Part shown: positions 57,556-64,000 of the stretch, piece after piece
Numbering within the stretch: the first letter of the stretch is position 1
How the letters are laid out: every line of letters begins with the position of its first letter
Assembly (NCBI GenBank): GCA_003970805.2
Contig: CP051152.1
Coordinates: 3,720,001 to 3,784,000, forward strand
DNA length: 64,000 nucleotides
Direction: 5' to 3'
Source: Undibacterium piscinae
Lineage (GTDB): Bacteria; Pseudomonadota; Gammaproteobacteria; Burkholderiales; Burkholderiaceae_D
The notes under the pieces: model-generated
What the model saw: only the letters and a program-made list of their open reading frames with translations
What the model was told of the DNA's origin: nothing
Databases searched by the model: none
Position numbers and translations under genes: made by a program

Positions 57556-59397
57556 CTACCATTGTTTGGCGTTTGGCGGAGCGTCAACGGTTTCTTTGAC
57601 GATTAGCCATTTCCCGTCTATCTCTTCCCAGTACAGGGTTTTTTTCAAGACATCTTGGTAGATGGAAGAATGATATTCCTGTTGGAAACTAGTAGTCATA
57701 TGCTTCGCATCTTGGGTAGCCACTTGAATGTCACTTAAATTCAGCGTGATTTTTTGTGCTGTCATCAGGCGGGATTTGCGAGCTGCTTTCCAGGTTTCGT
57801 CAGAGGTATATTTTTTTGCGTACATGTCGAAATATCCCTGGTGATTCATGCTGACCCACGCTTCACGCCACTTCTGCAATGCATTGAGAACGGCCGTTCG
57901 CGACGATGTTGCGTGGTCAGTTGCTGTTGCCATTTTTGGCGAGAGCGTTGGCGGTGTCGCCGAACTTGGCGCTAAACCGAGTTGCTCACTGGCGCGCGCA
58001 TTCAATGCCTCTTTATTGACAAAATAGAGCTCGCTTATGTCAAGTTGGCAGTTTTGTGGGGCATCTTCCTTGTCATTTTGTGTATCCATTTTGGGTAATG
58101 GACCGGCATCCTGCCGGGCTATGCCAAGAGCGCTATACAGGGAGCCCATGCCTGCATGAGTTCTGGCGTAGGCGTAGAACAAATCATATTCTGCATTGGA
58201 AAACGAACGTTTTGCCTGAAACAATTCATTTTCGGTATCAAGCAAATCGAGCAGCGAACGTTGACCAATATCAAATTGCTGGCGATAGGCATCACGCGCT
58301 TTTTCTATCGAGAGTTGATGTTGATCGAGATAAGTCATTTGCTCGGTCAATTTTCGGGTGTCGTTGTAGGCGATCACTAAGGTTTGTCTAACGTCCCGGC
58401 AAGCCTTGTCGCGTTGGTCGCGTGCCAGGTTAAGCAAATCGGCTGACTGCCGTACGCGCGCACTATCGCTACCGCCATTGAATAAATTCCATGACAGAAC
58501 TACTTCTGCGGTATTGTTGTTGGTTCTTCCGCTAATACTGTCGATGTTATTGCCATGCTCAGTTCTGGCCCTGAAATCGACGCGAGGCTGATAGCTAGAG
58601 CGACGTGCCTTCAGACTACTTTCTACCGAGCGTATATTTTCTACCGCAGCCAGCAGACTGGGGTGGTTTTTATTTGCCAGGCTTAATGCTGCGCTGATAT
58701 CAGCTGGCATGTCCTTGCTCAGCAAGCGAGGGTTCTCCAGATTTTTACTTGCATGGGTGCCGACCAGTCTATGAAAGCGAGTACTAACATCGTGTAAATT
58801 CGAGGTTTCCGTCAGCAAATTTGCTTCGGCTAATGCGACCCGTCCGGATATCTGCTCAAGGTCGACACGACGCCCGGCGCCTGCGTTGACTTTTCTTTGA
58901 ATTTGCTCAAAAACGGTGCGGTGACGTACGTAGTTATCTTCCGCCAATACCACTAATTTGCGGTAGCGAAGTATGTCTGAATACGCACGAATGACTTCTA
59001 GCGCAATATTTTCCGAGGCATCACGGAGTTCATGCAAACGCACCAAACGAGTGTAATCAAGACGCTTGACTTCATTGCGGGTTAGGAATCCATCGTACAG
59101 CATTTGATTCAGGCTTAAAGTTGCGCCAGTGCGGTTGAAGTCGGATTTTCCCAGTCGATTTTCATTGACGTCCCGTCCCGCACCCGCACTAAGATTGACG
59201 CTAGGCAAGTATCCACCTGAGGCTGCATCTCTCTCTGAACCTGCAGCTTGAAAATTATGCCAACGCGATAGCACTTCAGGATTGGATAAAATAGCCTGTT
59301 GAGTCACTTCTTTTAGCGTTTGTACTTGTGCATAGGCACAAAATGGTAAAAATGCCAAAACCAATCCGAGGTATTTTTTTTGTAAGCGTATTTGCAT
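57556..59397 (-). CDS. TolC/LapE-type outer membrane channel with a C-terminal NTF2-like domain
   Basis: Outer-membrane exit duct of the type I secretion system. Signal peptide (MQIRLQKKYLGLVLAFLPFC, cleaved before QVQT), then two outer membrane efflux repeats (residues about 30-420) with SGGYLPSVNLSAGAGRD and QRSLLDLLDTENELFQAKRS. The protein is 613 residues, about 150 longer than normal. After a linker, the last 113 residues from VLNALQKWREAWVSMNHQGY to the end (LYWEEIDGKWLIVKE) look like a SnoaL/NTF2-like domain, which also occurs at the end of some L,D-transpeptidases. It is the third component for the adhesin exporter. Confidence 0.9.
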   Translation of the reverse strand: MQIRLQKKYLGLVLAFLPFCAYAQVQTLKEVTQQAILSNPEVLSRWHNFQAAGSERDAASGGYLPSVNLSAGAGRDVNENRLGKSDFNRTGATLSLNQMLYDGFLTRNEVKRLDYTRLVRLHELRDASENIALEVIRAYSDILRYRKLVVLAEDNYVRHRTVFEQIQRKVNAGAGRRVDLEQISGRVALAEANLLTETSNLHDVSTRFHRLVGTHASKNLENPRLLSKDMPADISAALSLANKNHPSLLAAVENIRSVESSLKARRSSYQPRVDFRARTEHGNNIDSISGRTNNNTAEVVLSWNLFNGGSDSARVRQSADLLNLARDQRDKACRDVRQTLVIAYNDTRKLTEQMTYLDQHQLSIEKARDAYRQQFDIGQRSLLDLLDTENELFQAKRSFSNAEYDLFYAYARTHAGMGSLYSALGIARQDAGPLPKMDTQNDKEDAPQNCQLDISELYFVNKEALNARASEQLGLAPSSATPPTLSPKMATATDHATSSRTAVLNALQKWREAWVSMNHQGYFDMYAKKYTSDETWKAARKSRLMTAQKITLNLSDIQVATQDAKHMTTSFQQEYHSSIYQDVLKKTLYWEEIDGKWLIVKETVDAPPNAKQW

Positions 59398-59501
59398 GGT
59401 TCAAGTCAAAGAAAATGATAAATGATTGCCGAACCGAAACGTAACAGAATGTAATAATCAATGGAAGGGCTTAAAACGAGAAATGACAATTTATAACAAA
59501 A

Positions 59502-59543
59502 AAAGCATGATTTTATTTCTACATGGAAATAAAATCATGCTTT
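59502..59543 (-). terminator. Terminator of hemL (18-bp perfect stem)
   Basis: AAAGCATGATTTTATTTC pairs perfectly with GAAATAAAATCATGCTTT around six bases. It follows the hemL stop (59576, minus strand) and precedes the start of the TolC-like gene. Confidence 0.88.
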
Positions 59544-59575
59544 CGTATTTCTTTTGAGAATTAAATGCTTTTGAC

Positions 59576-60862
59576 TTATCCGTTCATTTGTAAAAAGGCT
59601 TTTTCGGCTTCTATGATGGTTGCAGCAATAATTTGATCATCATGTTGAGCCGATACGAAGCCGGCTTCAAATGCCGACGGAGCCAGATAGACGCCGGCAT
59701 CTAGCATCAGGTGAAAGAAACGATTAAATTTTGTACTATCGCTTGCCATCATTTCTGAGTACGAAGTAGGAATCTCTTTGGAAAAATACAAGCCGAACAT
59801 GCCGCCGACAGAGTCCGCACAAAAAGTGATGCCAGCTTTACGTGCTGCTTCGCTCAACCCTGCAGCTAATTTACTGGTTTGCAATGACAGCTTTGTGTAG
59901 AAATCCGGTTCTTGAATCAGTTTCAGGGTGGTTAGACCCGCTGCGACCGCAACCGGATTGCCAGATAAGGTACCCGCTTGATAAACCCTGCCCAGTGGCG
60001 CCATATTCGCCATCAAGTCAGCACGTCCGCCAAAAGCAGCTACAGGCAGACCGCCACCTATGATTTTGCCAAGTGCTGTGATGTCAGGCTTAATCTCGTA
60101 CAGGGATTGAGCGCCACCCAAGGCTACGCGGAAGCCACACATCACTTCGTCAAAAATCAATACGCTGCCGTATTCTGTACACAGGCGACGCATGGTTTGC
60201 AGGAACTCAGGTGTCGCCTTAATCAGGTTCATATTGCCGGCGACCGGCTCTACAATAACGCAGGCAATGTCTTTTCCGTGAGTTTTGAAGCAGTCTTCCA
60301 GTTGTTGGCTATTGTTATAGTCAAGCACCAAAGTGTGCTGTATGAAGTCTTCGGGAACACCTGCCGAAGTAGGATTGCCAAGTGTCAGTAAGCCGCTGCC
60401 TGCTTTGACCAGCAATGAATCGGCATGTCCGTGATAGCAGCCTTCAAATTTGATGATCTTGTCGCGACCGGTGGCTCCGCGTGCAAGTCTTAGCGCACTC
60501 ATGGTGGCTTCCGTGCCGCTGGAAACGAGACGAACCTGTTCAATTGATGGCACCAACTTGCAAATTTCTTCCGCCATTTCAATCTCGCCTTCGGTCGGAG
60601 CACCGAAACCAAGACCGCGGGCAGCTGCATCTTGTACCGCCTTGACCACCATAGGGTGGGCGTGACCCACTATGGCCGGTCCCCATGATCCTATGTAATC
60701 GATGTAACGGCGGTCTTCCGCGTCCCAAAAATAAGGACCCTCGGCGCGTTGGATAAAACGTGGCGTCCCCCCTACCGAGCGAAAGGCTCGTACTGGTGAG
60801 TTGACACCGCCCGGAGTGGTTTTTTGGGCGCGGAGAAATAAATTTTCGTTTTTATCGGTCAT
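59576..60862 (-). CDS. hemL: Glutamate-1-semialdehyde 2,1-aminomutase
   Basis: PLP enzyme that makes 5-aminolevulinate in the C5 heme pathway. The 428-residue protein from ATG 60862 has [64 protein letters not shown] and the PLP lysine in [17 protein letters not shown], then [15 protein letters not shown]. An in-frame TTG 15 bases upstream is less likely. It follows thiD on the same strand. Confidence 0.97.
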   Translation of the reverse strand: MTDKNENLFLRAQKTTPGGVNSPVRAFRSVGGTPRFIQRAEGPYFWDAEDRRYIDYIGSWGPAIVGHAHPMVVKAVQDAAARGLGFGAPTEGEIEMAEEICKLVPSIEQVRLVSSGTEATMSALRLARGATGRDKIIKFEGCYHGHADSLLVKAGSGLLTLGNPTSAGVPEDFIQHTLVLDYNNSQQLEDCFKTHGKDIACVIVEPVAGNMNLIKATPEFLQTMRRLCTEYGSVLIFDEVMCGFRVALGGAQSLYEIKPDITALGKIIGGGLPVAAFGGRADLMANMAPLGRVYQAGTLSGNPVAVAAGLTTLKLIQEPDFYTKLSLQTSKLAAGLSEAARKAGITFCADSVGGMFGLYFSKEIPTSYSEMMASDSTKFNRFFHLMLDAGVYLAPSAFEAGFVSAQHDDQIIAATIIEAEKAFLQMNG

Positions 60863-60926
60863 GGTTATACAAGTCAAAAGATGGTTGTAAAAAATAGCTG
60901 GTTTGAATAAGTGCTTATGTTTTGAA

Positions 60927-61760
60927 TTATTCAGGCTCTTTGGCCCAAAAATAGTGGTCAGGTATCAGCTTTCCCATGCCAAGCCGTTGCGCGTGATTAA
61001 TTGAGGCGAGAGTGAATTCCTGGGCTTCGTGCACCGCGTCCGCCATGTCCATTCCGTTGGCGAGAACGGCGGTAATTGCGGCTGATAAGGTATTACCTGC
61101 CCCCATATAGGTCCCAGGCACGCGCTGCCATAGGTCGCGGCGTACTATGCCTTCGTCATTGAACAAGATATTTTCGATATCATTTCCTTGTCCTGCCACG
61201 CCCGTTACCAATACGTATTCACAGCCGGATTCAATTAATGTCATCACGTCTGCAGCCATGTCATCTTGCTTAGCTGGTGTTGTTGGAATAACTGATTCAC
61301 TCCAGCTTTCGGCTAGTCTAGTCAGTTCAACAGCGGAAATAAGTAGTAAAGTCGCTTGTGGAATCAATAATTCCCGTATCGCCAGCAGGATATCTTCCGC
61401 TTCAGATTCTGGCTCGGGTACTGATGAGTCGAAAGGATCGAGAATCATGGGCATCTCGGGGTAATCCGAGACTATTTCGGCAATTACCGTGATATTTTCC
61501 ACACTCCCCACTTGCCCCACCTTGATGGCGATTATTTCCATATCCTCTAGAACGGTACGGGCCTGATCGCTGACGAGATCCGCGTCTAATGGGTGAGTGT
61601 CGTCTATTTGGGTGGTGTCACCAACCAATATGGTGGTTAACACAGGTACGCCGTGACAACCCATTGCGGCAAACGAAGATAGATCAGCTTGTATGCCGAT
61701 GGCCGTAACGGGATTGGATGCGCCGAAAGTAAGAATGAGGGGAGTGGTTTGGTTTTGCAC
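60927..61760 (-). CDS. thiD: Hydroxymethylpyrimidine/phosphomethylpyrimidine kinase
   Basis: Phosphorylates HMP and HMP-P for thiamine synthesis. The 277-residue ribokinase-fold protein shows [20 protein letters not shown] at the N-terminus (usual family form is SDPSGGAGIQAD; here the Ser-Gly-Gly stretch is altered to NPVTAI), MILDPFDSS, and the C-terminal [20 protein letters not shown] in place of the usual GTGCTLSAA. The changes at both substrate loops are real departures, seen also in Betaproteobacterial ThiD-like proteins, so substrate use should be taken as probable. No TPP riboswitch was found upstream. Confidence 0.82.
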   Translation of the reverse strand: MQNQTTPLILTFGASNPVTAIGIQADLSSFAAMGCHGVPVLTTILVGDTTQIDDTHPLDADLVSDQARTVLEDMEIIAIKVGQVGSVENITVIAEIVSDYPEMPMILDPFDSSVPEPESEAEDILLAIRELLIPQATLLLISAVELTRLAESWSESVIPTTPAKQDDMAADVMTLIESGCEYVLVTGVAGQGNDIENILFNDEGIVRRDLWQRVPGTYMGAGNTLSAAITAVLANGMDMADAVHEAQEFTLASINHAQRLGMGKLIPDHYFWAKEPE

Positions 61761-61912
61761 GTTGAGTAGATTAATATAGCGCTTTTTTGTCGATTTTATT
61801 GATTGTACTTTTTGAGAGCTTGTTTTTAGTCAAAAGTAAGGGTCAATGTCAGCAGTTCCTGTTAGGAATTTGCGAGTATCTCGGCATTTTACTTGATTGA
61901 GGGAATTTAGTC

Positions 61913-62107
61913 GTGAGTATTGATAAACTGGCAATTGCGGAGTTTAGGACGTGGATGTGTCTGATCTGCGGATGGGTTTATGAGGAAGAGTTGGGCTTGC
62001 CTGATGATGGCATTCCGGCCGGAACAAAGTGGGAAGATGTGCCTATGAATTGGACCTGCCCGGAATGCGGTGCCCGAAAAGAAGATTTTGAAATGCTTGC
62101 GATTTAA
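61913..62107 (+). CDS. Rubredoxin
   Basis: A 64-residue single-iron electron carrier from GTG 61913. Iron is bound by two CxxC pairs, MCLICGWVYEE and WTCPECGARKEDF, with the typical middle GLPDDGIPAGTKWEDVP. An N-terminal extension of about 13 residues precedes the usual start. It is divergent from thiD and precedes the pil genes. Confidence 0.95.
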   Translation: MSIDKLAIAEFRTWMCLICGWVYEEELGLPDDGIPAGTKWEDVPMNWTCPECGARKEDFEMLAI

Positions 62108-62287
62108 TAATTTCCTGGAATGTAAATATTTCTTTGATACTTAAAATCACACATATAACAATGGCAGCCAGCAGTATGTCGTTATCGTGTTATCCAGAAT
62201 GTTTATTCCAGGAAAAAATGGCGCAAGCTAGCTAAATTTTGTTACAGTGCTGTTTGACTTTCAACCCAGCTAATCTGAGATAATCTT

Positions 62288-62689
62288 ATGTCAACGTTGA
62301 CAGGTAACGAAAACTTAAAAATCATGGTGATTGACGATAGCAGTACCATACGTCGATCAGCCGAGATATTTTTAGGGCAAGTAGGGTATAAGGTAATTTT
62401 GGCGGAGGATGGCTTTGATGCTTTAGCTAAAATTAATGACACCCATCCGGACTTGATTTTCTGCGATATTCTTATGCCGAGATTAGATGGGTATCAGACC
62501 TGTGCTCTGATTAAAAAAAGTGCAAAATTCCGTAGTACGCCAGTGATCATGTTGTCATCGAAAGATGGTTTGTTTGATAGGGCGCGTGGAGCGATGGTTG
62601 GTTCGGATGAATATTTAACTAAGCCTTTCACTAAGGATAGCTTACTTAGAACGGTTCGCAACTACACATCCGTAGCTCCTTCCAAATGA
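62288..62689 (+). CDS. pilG: Twitching motility response regulator PilG
   Basis: CheY-like single receiver domain of the Pil-Chp chemosensory system for type IV pili. The 133-residue protein has the acidic pair VIDDSS, the phospho-acceptor Asp in LIFCDILMPRLDG, the Thr/Ser position VIMLSSKDG and Lys in EYLTKPF. Start of the pilGHIJ operon. Confidence 0.94.
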   Translation: MSTLTGNENLKIMVIDDSSTIRRSAEIFLGQVGYKVILAEDGFDALAKINDTHPDLIFCDILMPRLDGYQTCALIKKSAKFRSTPVIMLSSKDGLFDRARGAMVGSDEYLTKPFTKDSLLRTVRNYTSVAPSK

Positions 62690-62716
62690 TTTTAAGGTAA
62701 ATTTAGGTTAATAAAA

Positions 62717-63082
62717 ATGACTATACAGAAAATTTTAGTGGTCGACGATTCTCCGACTGAGCGTTATTTTTTGACCGATATCCTTGTTAAGAACGGTTTT
62801 TCAGTTTCCACAGCAGAAAATGGTGAGGAAGCCTTAACAAAAATTAAGGCGGATAAGCCACAGTTGATCTTGATGGACGTGGTTATGCCTGGTCAGAATG
62901 GTTTTCAGATTACCCGTGCGATTGCCCGTGATAGCGAGACTCAGGACATTCCCGTGATTATTTGCACTAGCAAAAATCAGGAAACCGATCGTATCTGGGG
63001 GTTGCGTCAGGGGGCGCGTGACTATTTAGTCAAGCCTATAGATCCACAGGAATTGTTGGCGAAAATCGCGGCCCTCGGCTAA
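62717..63082 (+). CDS. pilH: Twitching motility response regulator PilH
   Basis: Second CheY-like regulator, 121 residues, starting MTIQKILVVDDSPTERYFLT. Phospho-acceptor Asp in LILMDVVMPGQNG, VIICTSKNQETD, and Lys in DYLVKPIDP. In Pseudomonas, PilH opposes PilG. It lies 27 bases after pilG and 11 before pilI. Confidence 0.95.
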   Translation: MTIQKILVVDDSPTERYFLTDILVKNGFSVSTAENGEEALTKIKADKPQLILMDVVMPGQNGFQITRAIARDSETQDIPVIICTSKNQETDRIWGLRQGARDYLVKPIDPQELLAKIAALG

Positions 63083-63093
63083 TCGGACTAATC

Positions 63094-63693
63094 ATGAACG
63101 AAATTTTGCGCAAACCAAATGAGATAGCTCCCGAAATCACCAAGCATGATCCTGGATTGCGTCGAACTCGTTTGCGTGAGTTTCAGTCGCAATTGATGGA
63201 GCGCATGCAAGCGGCTCAACGCGGTACGCAGGTCAGGGTAAGTCAACTGGGGATAATGATAGGGCAGTCCCGTTATTTACTCGATTTGCGCGAAGCTGGC
63301 GAAATCGTCAGTGCCGGAAGTATGCAGAAGGTTCCGCTGACTAAGGAATGGTATCTTGGGCTATCAAATATCCGCGGAAATTTAACCAGTGTGGTTGACT
63401 TGGCGCTATTCGATGGCGGATCGCCGACTAAGCAGGACGCGTCTTGCCGTGTGGTGGCTTTCGCTCCTAGTCTTGCCTTTAATAGTGGCTTGTTGGTCTC
63501 GCAGGTGCTCGGATTGCGTAATTCAAATGATATGCAGCCGGAGCCGGTTGATGCGCTTGAAGGTAAACTCAGTCAGTCGAGTTCCAAGCCTTGGATAGTA
63601 ATGAAATACCGTGACTCAGATGGCAAACTTTGGCACGAGCTAAGTTTGTCGTCATTAGTGCAAGATCAAGAATTCTTGCATGTGGGTTTGTGA
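63094..63693 (+). CDS. pilI: Twitching motility CheW-like adaptor PilI
   Basis: A 199-residue CheW-domain protein linking the PilJ receptor to the kinase. Recognisable parts are SRYLLDLREAGEIVSAGSM, VPLTKEWYLGLSNIRGNLTS with the family Gly-x-x-Asn-x-Arg-Gly turn, and SVVDLALFDGG. N-terminal 50 residues are charged and extra. Confidence 0.93.
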   Translation: MNEILRKPNEIAPEITKHDPGLRRTRLREFQSQLMERMQAAQRGTQVRVSQLGIMIGQSRYLLDLREAGEIVSAGSMQKVPLTKEWYLGLSNIRGNLTSVVDLALFDGGSPTKQDASCRVVAFAPSLAFNSGLLVSQVLGLRNSNDMQPEPVDALEGKLSQSSSKPWIVMKYRDSDGKLWHELSLSSLVQDQEFLHVGL

Positions 63694-63741
63694 TTCGCAA
63701 TAAAATAAGTGCAGCATTTAAATCGATTAGGAGACCTAGTA

Positions 63742-64000
63742 ATGGCGTTTAAACTACCGTTTTTGTCTAAGAAAAAACAAAACCAAGAACTTGACCTAGA
63801 GGAAGTTGGTGCGCGGGAGTTCAATAATGCAAGTGATTCAGTCGAGGAAGCGAGTAATGTAAAAATGCTTTCGCAAGTTTCTGATCAGCATGGCGATACT
63901 AGAGTTGATGCATCGATATTGAAGTCCGCCACATCTGCAGTTAGTCATGCGGATGCAACTTTTATTGGCGATGCGCTTGAAAAAGGCGGAGATATCCGCC
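63742..64000 (+). CDS. pilJ: Methyl-accepting chemotaxis protein PilJ (5' part only)
   Basis: ATG 63742, preceded by the strong site TTAGGAGACC, opens a frame that runs off the end of the window. The first 86 residues begin MAFKLPFLSKKKQNQE and are polar and acidic, without the membrane or signalling domains yet. The PilJ call rests on position after pilG-pilH-pilI and on the MAFKLPF-type start. Confidence 0.82.
   Translation, partial: MAFKLPFLSKKKQNQELDLEEVGAREFNNASDSVEEASNVKMLSQVSDQHGDTRVDASILKSATSAVSHADATFIGDALEKGGDIR

Noticed and set aside
62270..62287. CTGAGA near pilG as a possible TPP riboswitch
   Set aside because: The rest of the riboswitch core is missing and the downstream gene is not for thiamine; nothing similar was found before thiD.

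Overview
The window is ordinary betaproteobacterial chromosome, most like the Burkholderiales family Oxalobacteraceae (an Undibacterium-like organism is my best guess). The reasons are gene content and order: an EarP/EF-P pair with an arginine at the modified position, the block aroQ-accB-accC-prmA-DUF3426, the block mpl-esterase-ubiC-RNB nuclease-tonB-aroE-mtgA, and hemL-thiD-rubredoxin next to pilGHIJ. No prophage, plasmid, rRNA operon or CRISPR array was seen.

Layout. 0-2.6 kb: end of a membrane formate dehydrogenase operon (gamma subunit, small secreted protein, fdhD). 2.7-4.8 kb: gltX, tRNA-Ala and two identical tRNA-Glu genes in a tandem duplication. 5-12.9 kb: secreted thioredoxin-like protein, bacteriohemerythrin, rnhA, methyltransferase, gloB, earP, efp, a small unknown gene, spermidine-synthase-like protein. 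13-16.1 kb: a MacB/FtsX-type ABC exporter whose last permease is cut off at an AT-rich foreign-looking junction. 16-24 kb (minus strand): a nucleoside scavenging operon (ribokinase, BMP binding protein, ATPase, two permeases, nucleoside hydrolase, 2OG-Fe(II) oxygenase). 24.4-30.5 kb (minus strand): DUF3426 protein, prmA, accC, accB, aroQ, TlpA-like protein, NTase-like protein. 30.6-39.4 kb (plus strand): peptidoglycan recycling, ubiquinone, RNA decay, TonB, shikimate, mtgA and corA genes.

39.7-59.4 kb is the most distinctive region: a complete Lap-type system for a c-di-GMP-controlled giant adhesin. It holds a type I secretion ATPase (LapB-like), a membrane fusion protein (LapC-like), a LuxR-family regulator with a receiver that appears unable to accept phosphate, an adhesin of about 3,400 residues, a lapG-lapD operon on the opposite strand, and a TolC-type outer membrane channel carrying an extra NTF2-like domain. 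The adhesin has an N-terminal retention module with a TAAG cleavage site, 23 complete nearly identical 105/107-residue repeats, a LamG-like domain, RTX repeats and a C-terminal secretion signal. By analogy with Pseudomonas, LapD would bind c-di-GMP and hold LapG away from the adhesin; when c-di-GMP falls, LapG would cut at TAAG and release the cell from its surface.

59.5-64 kb: hemL, thiD, rubredoxin and the start of the twitching-motility chemosensory operon pilG-pilH-pilI-pilJ (pilJ runs off the end).

Caution: at least nine conserved genes are broken by single-base indels, many in homopolymer runs (for example near 20710, 35483, 37350, 41168). The first copies of the adhesin repeat, 44562-44900, are scrambled. 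I read these mostly as sequencing or assembly errors, so the broken genes are annotated here as single full-length genes with a frameshift.
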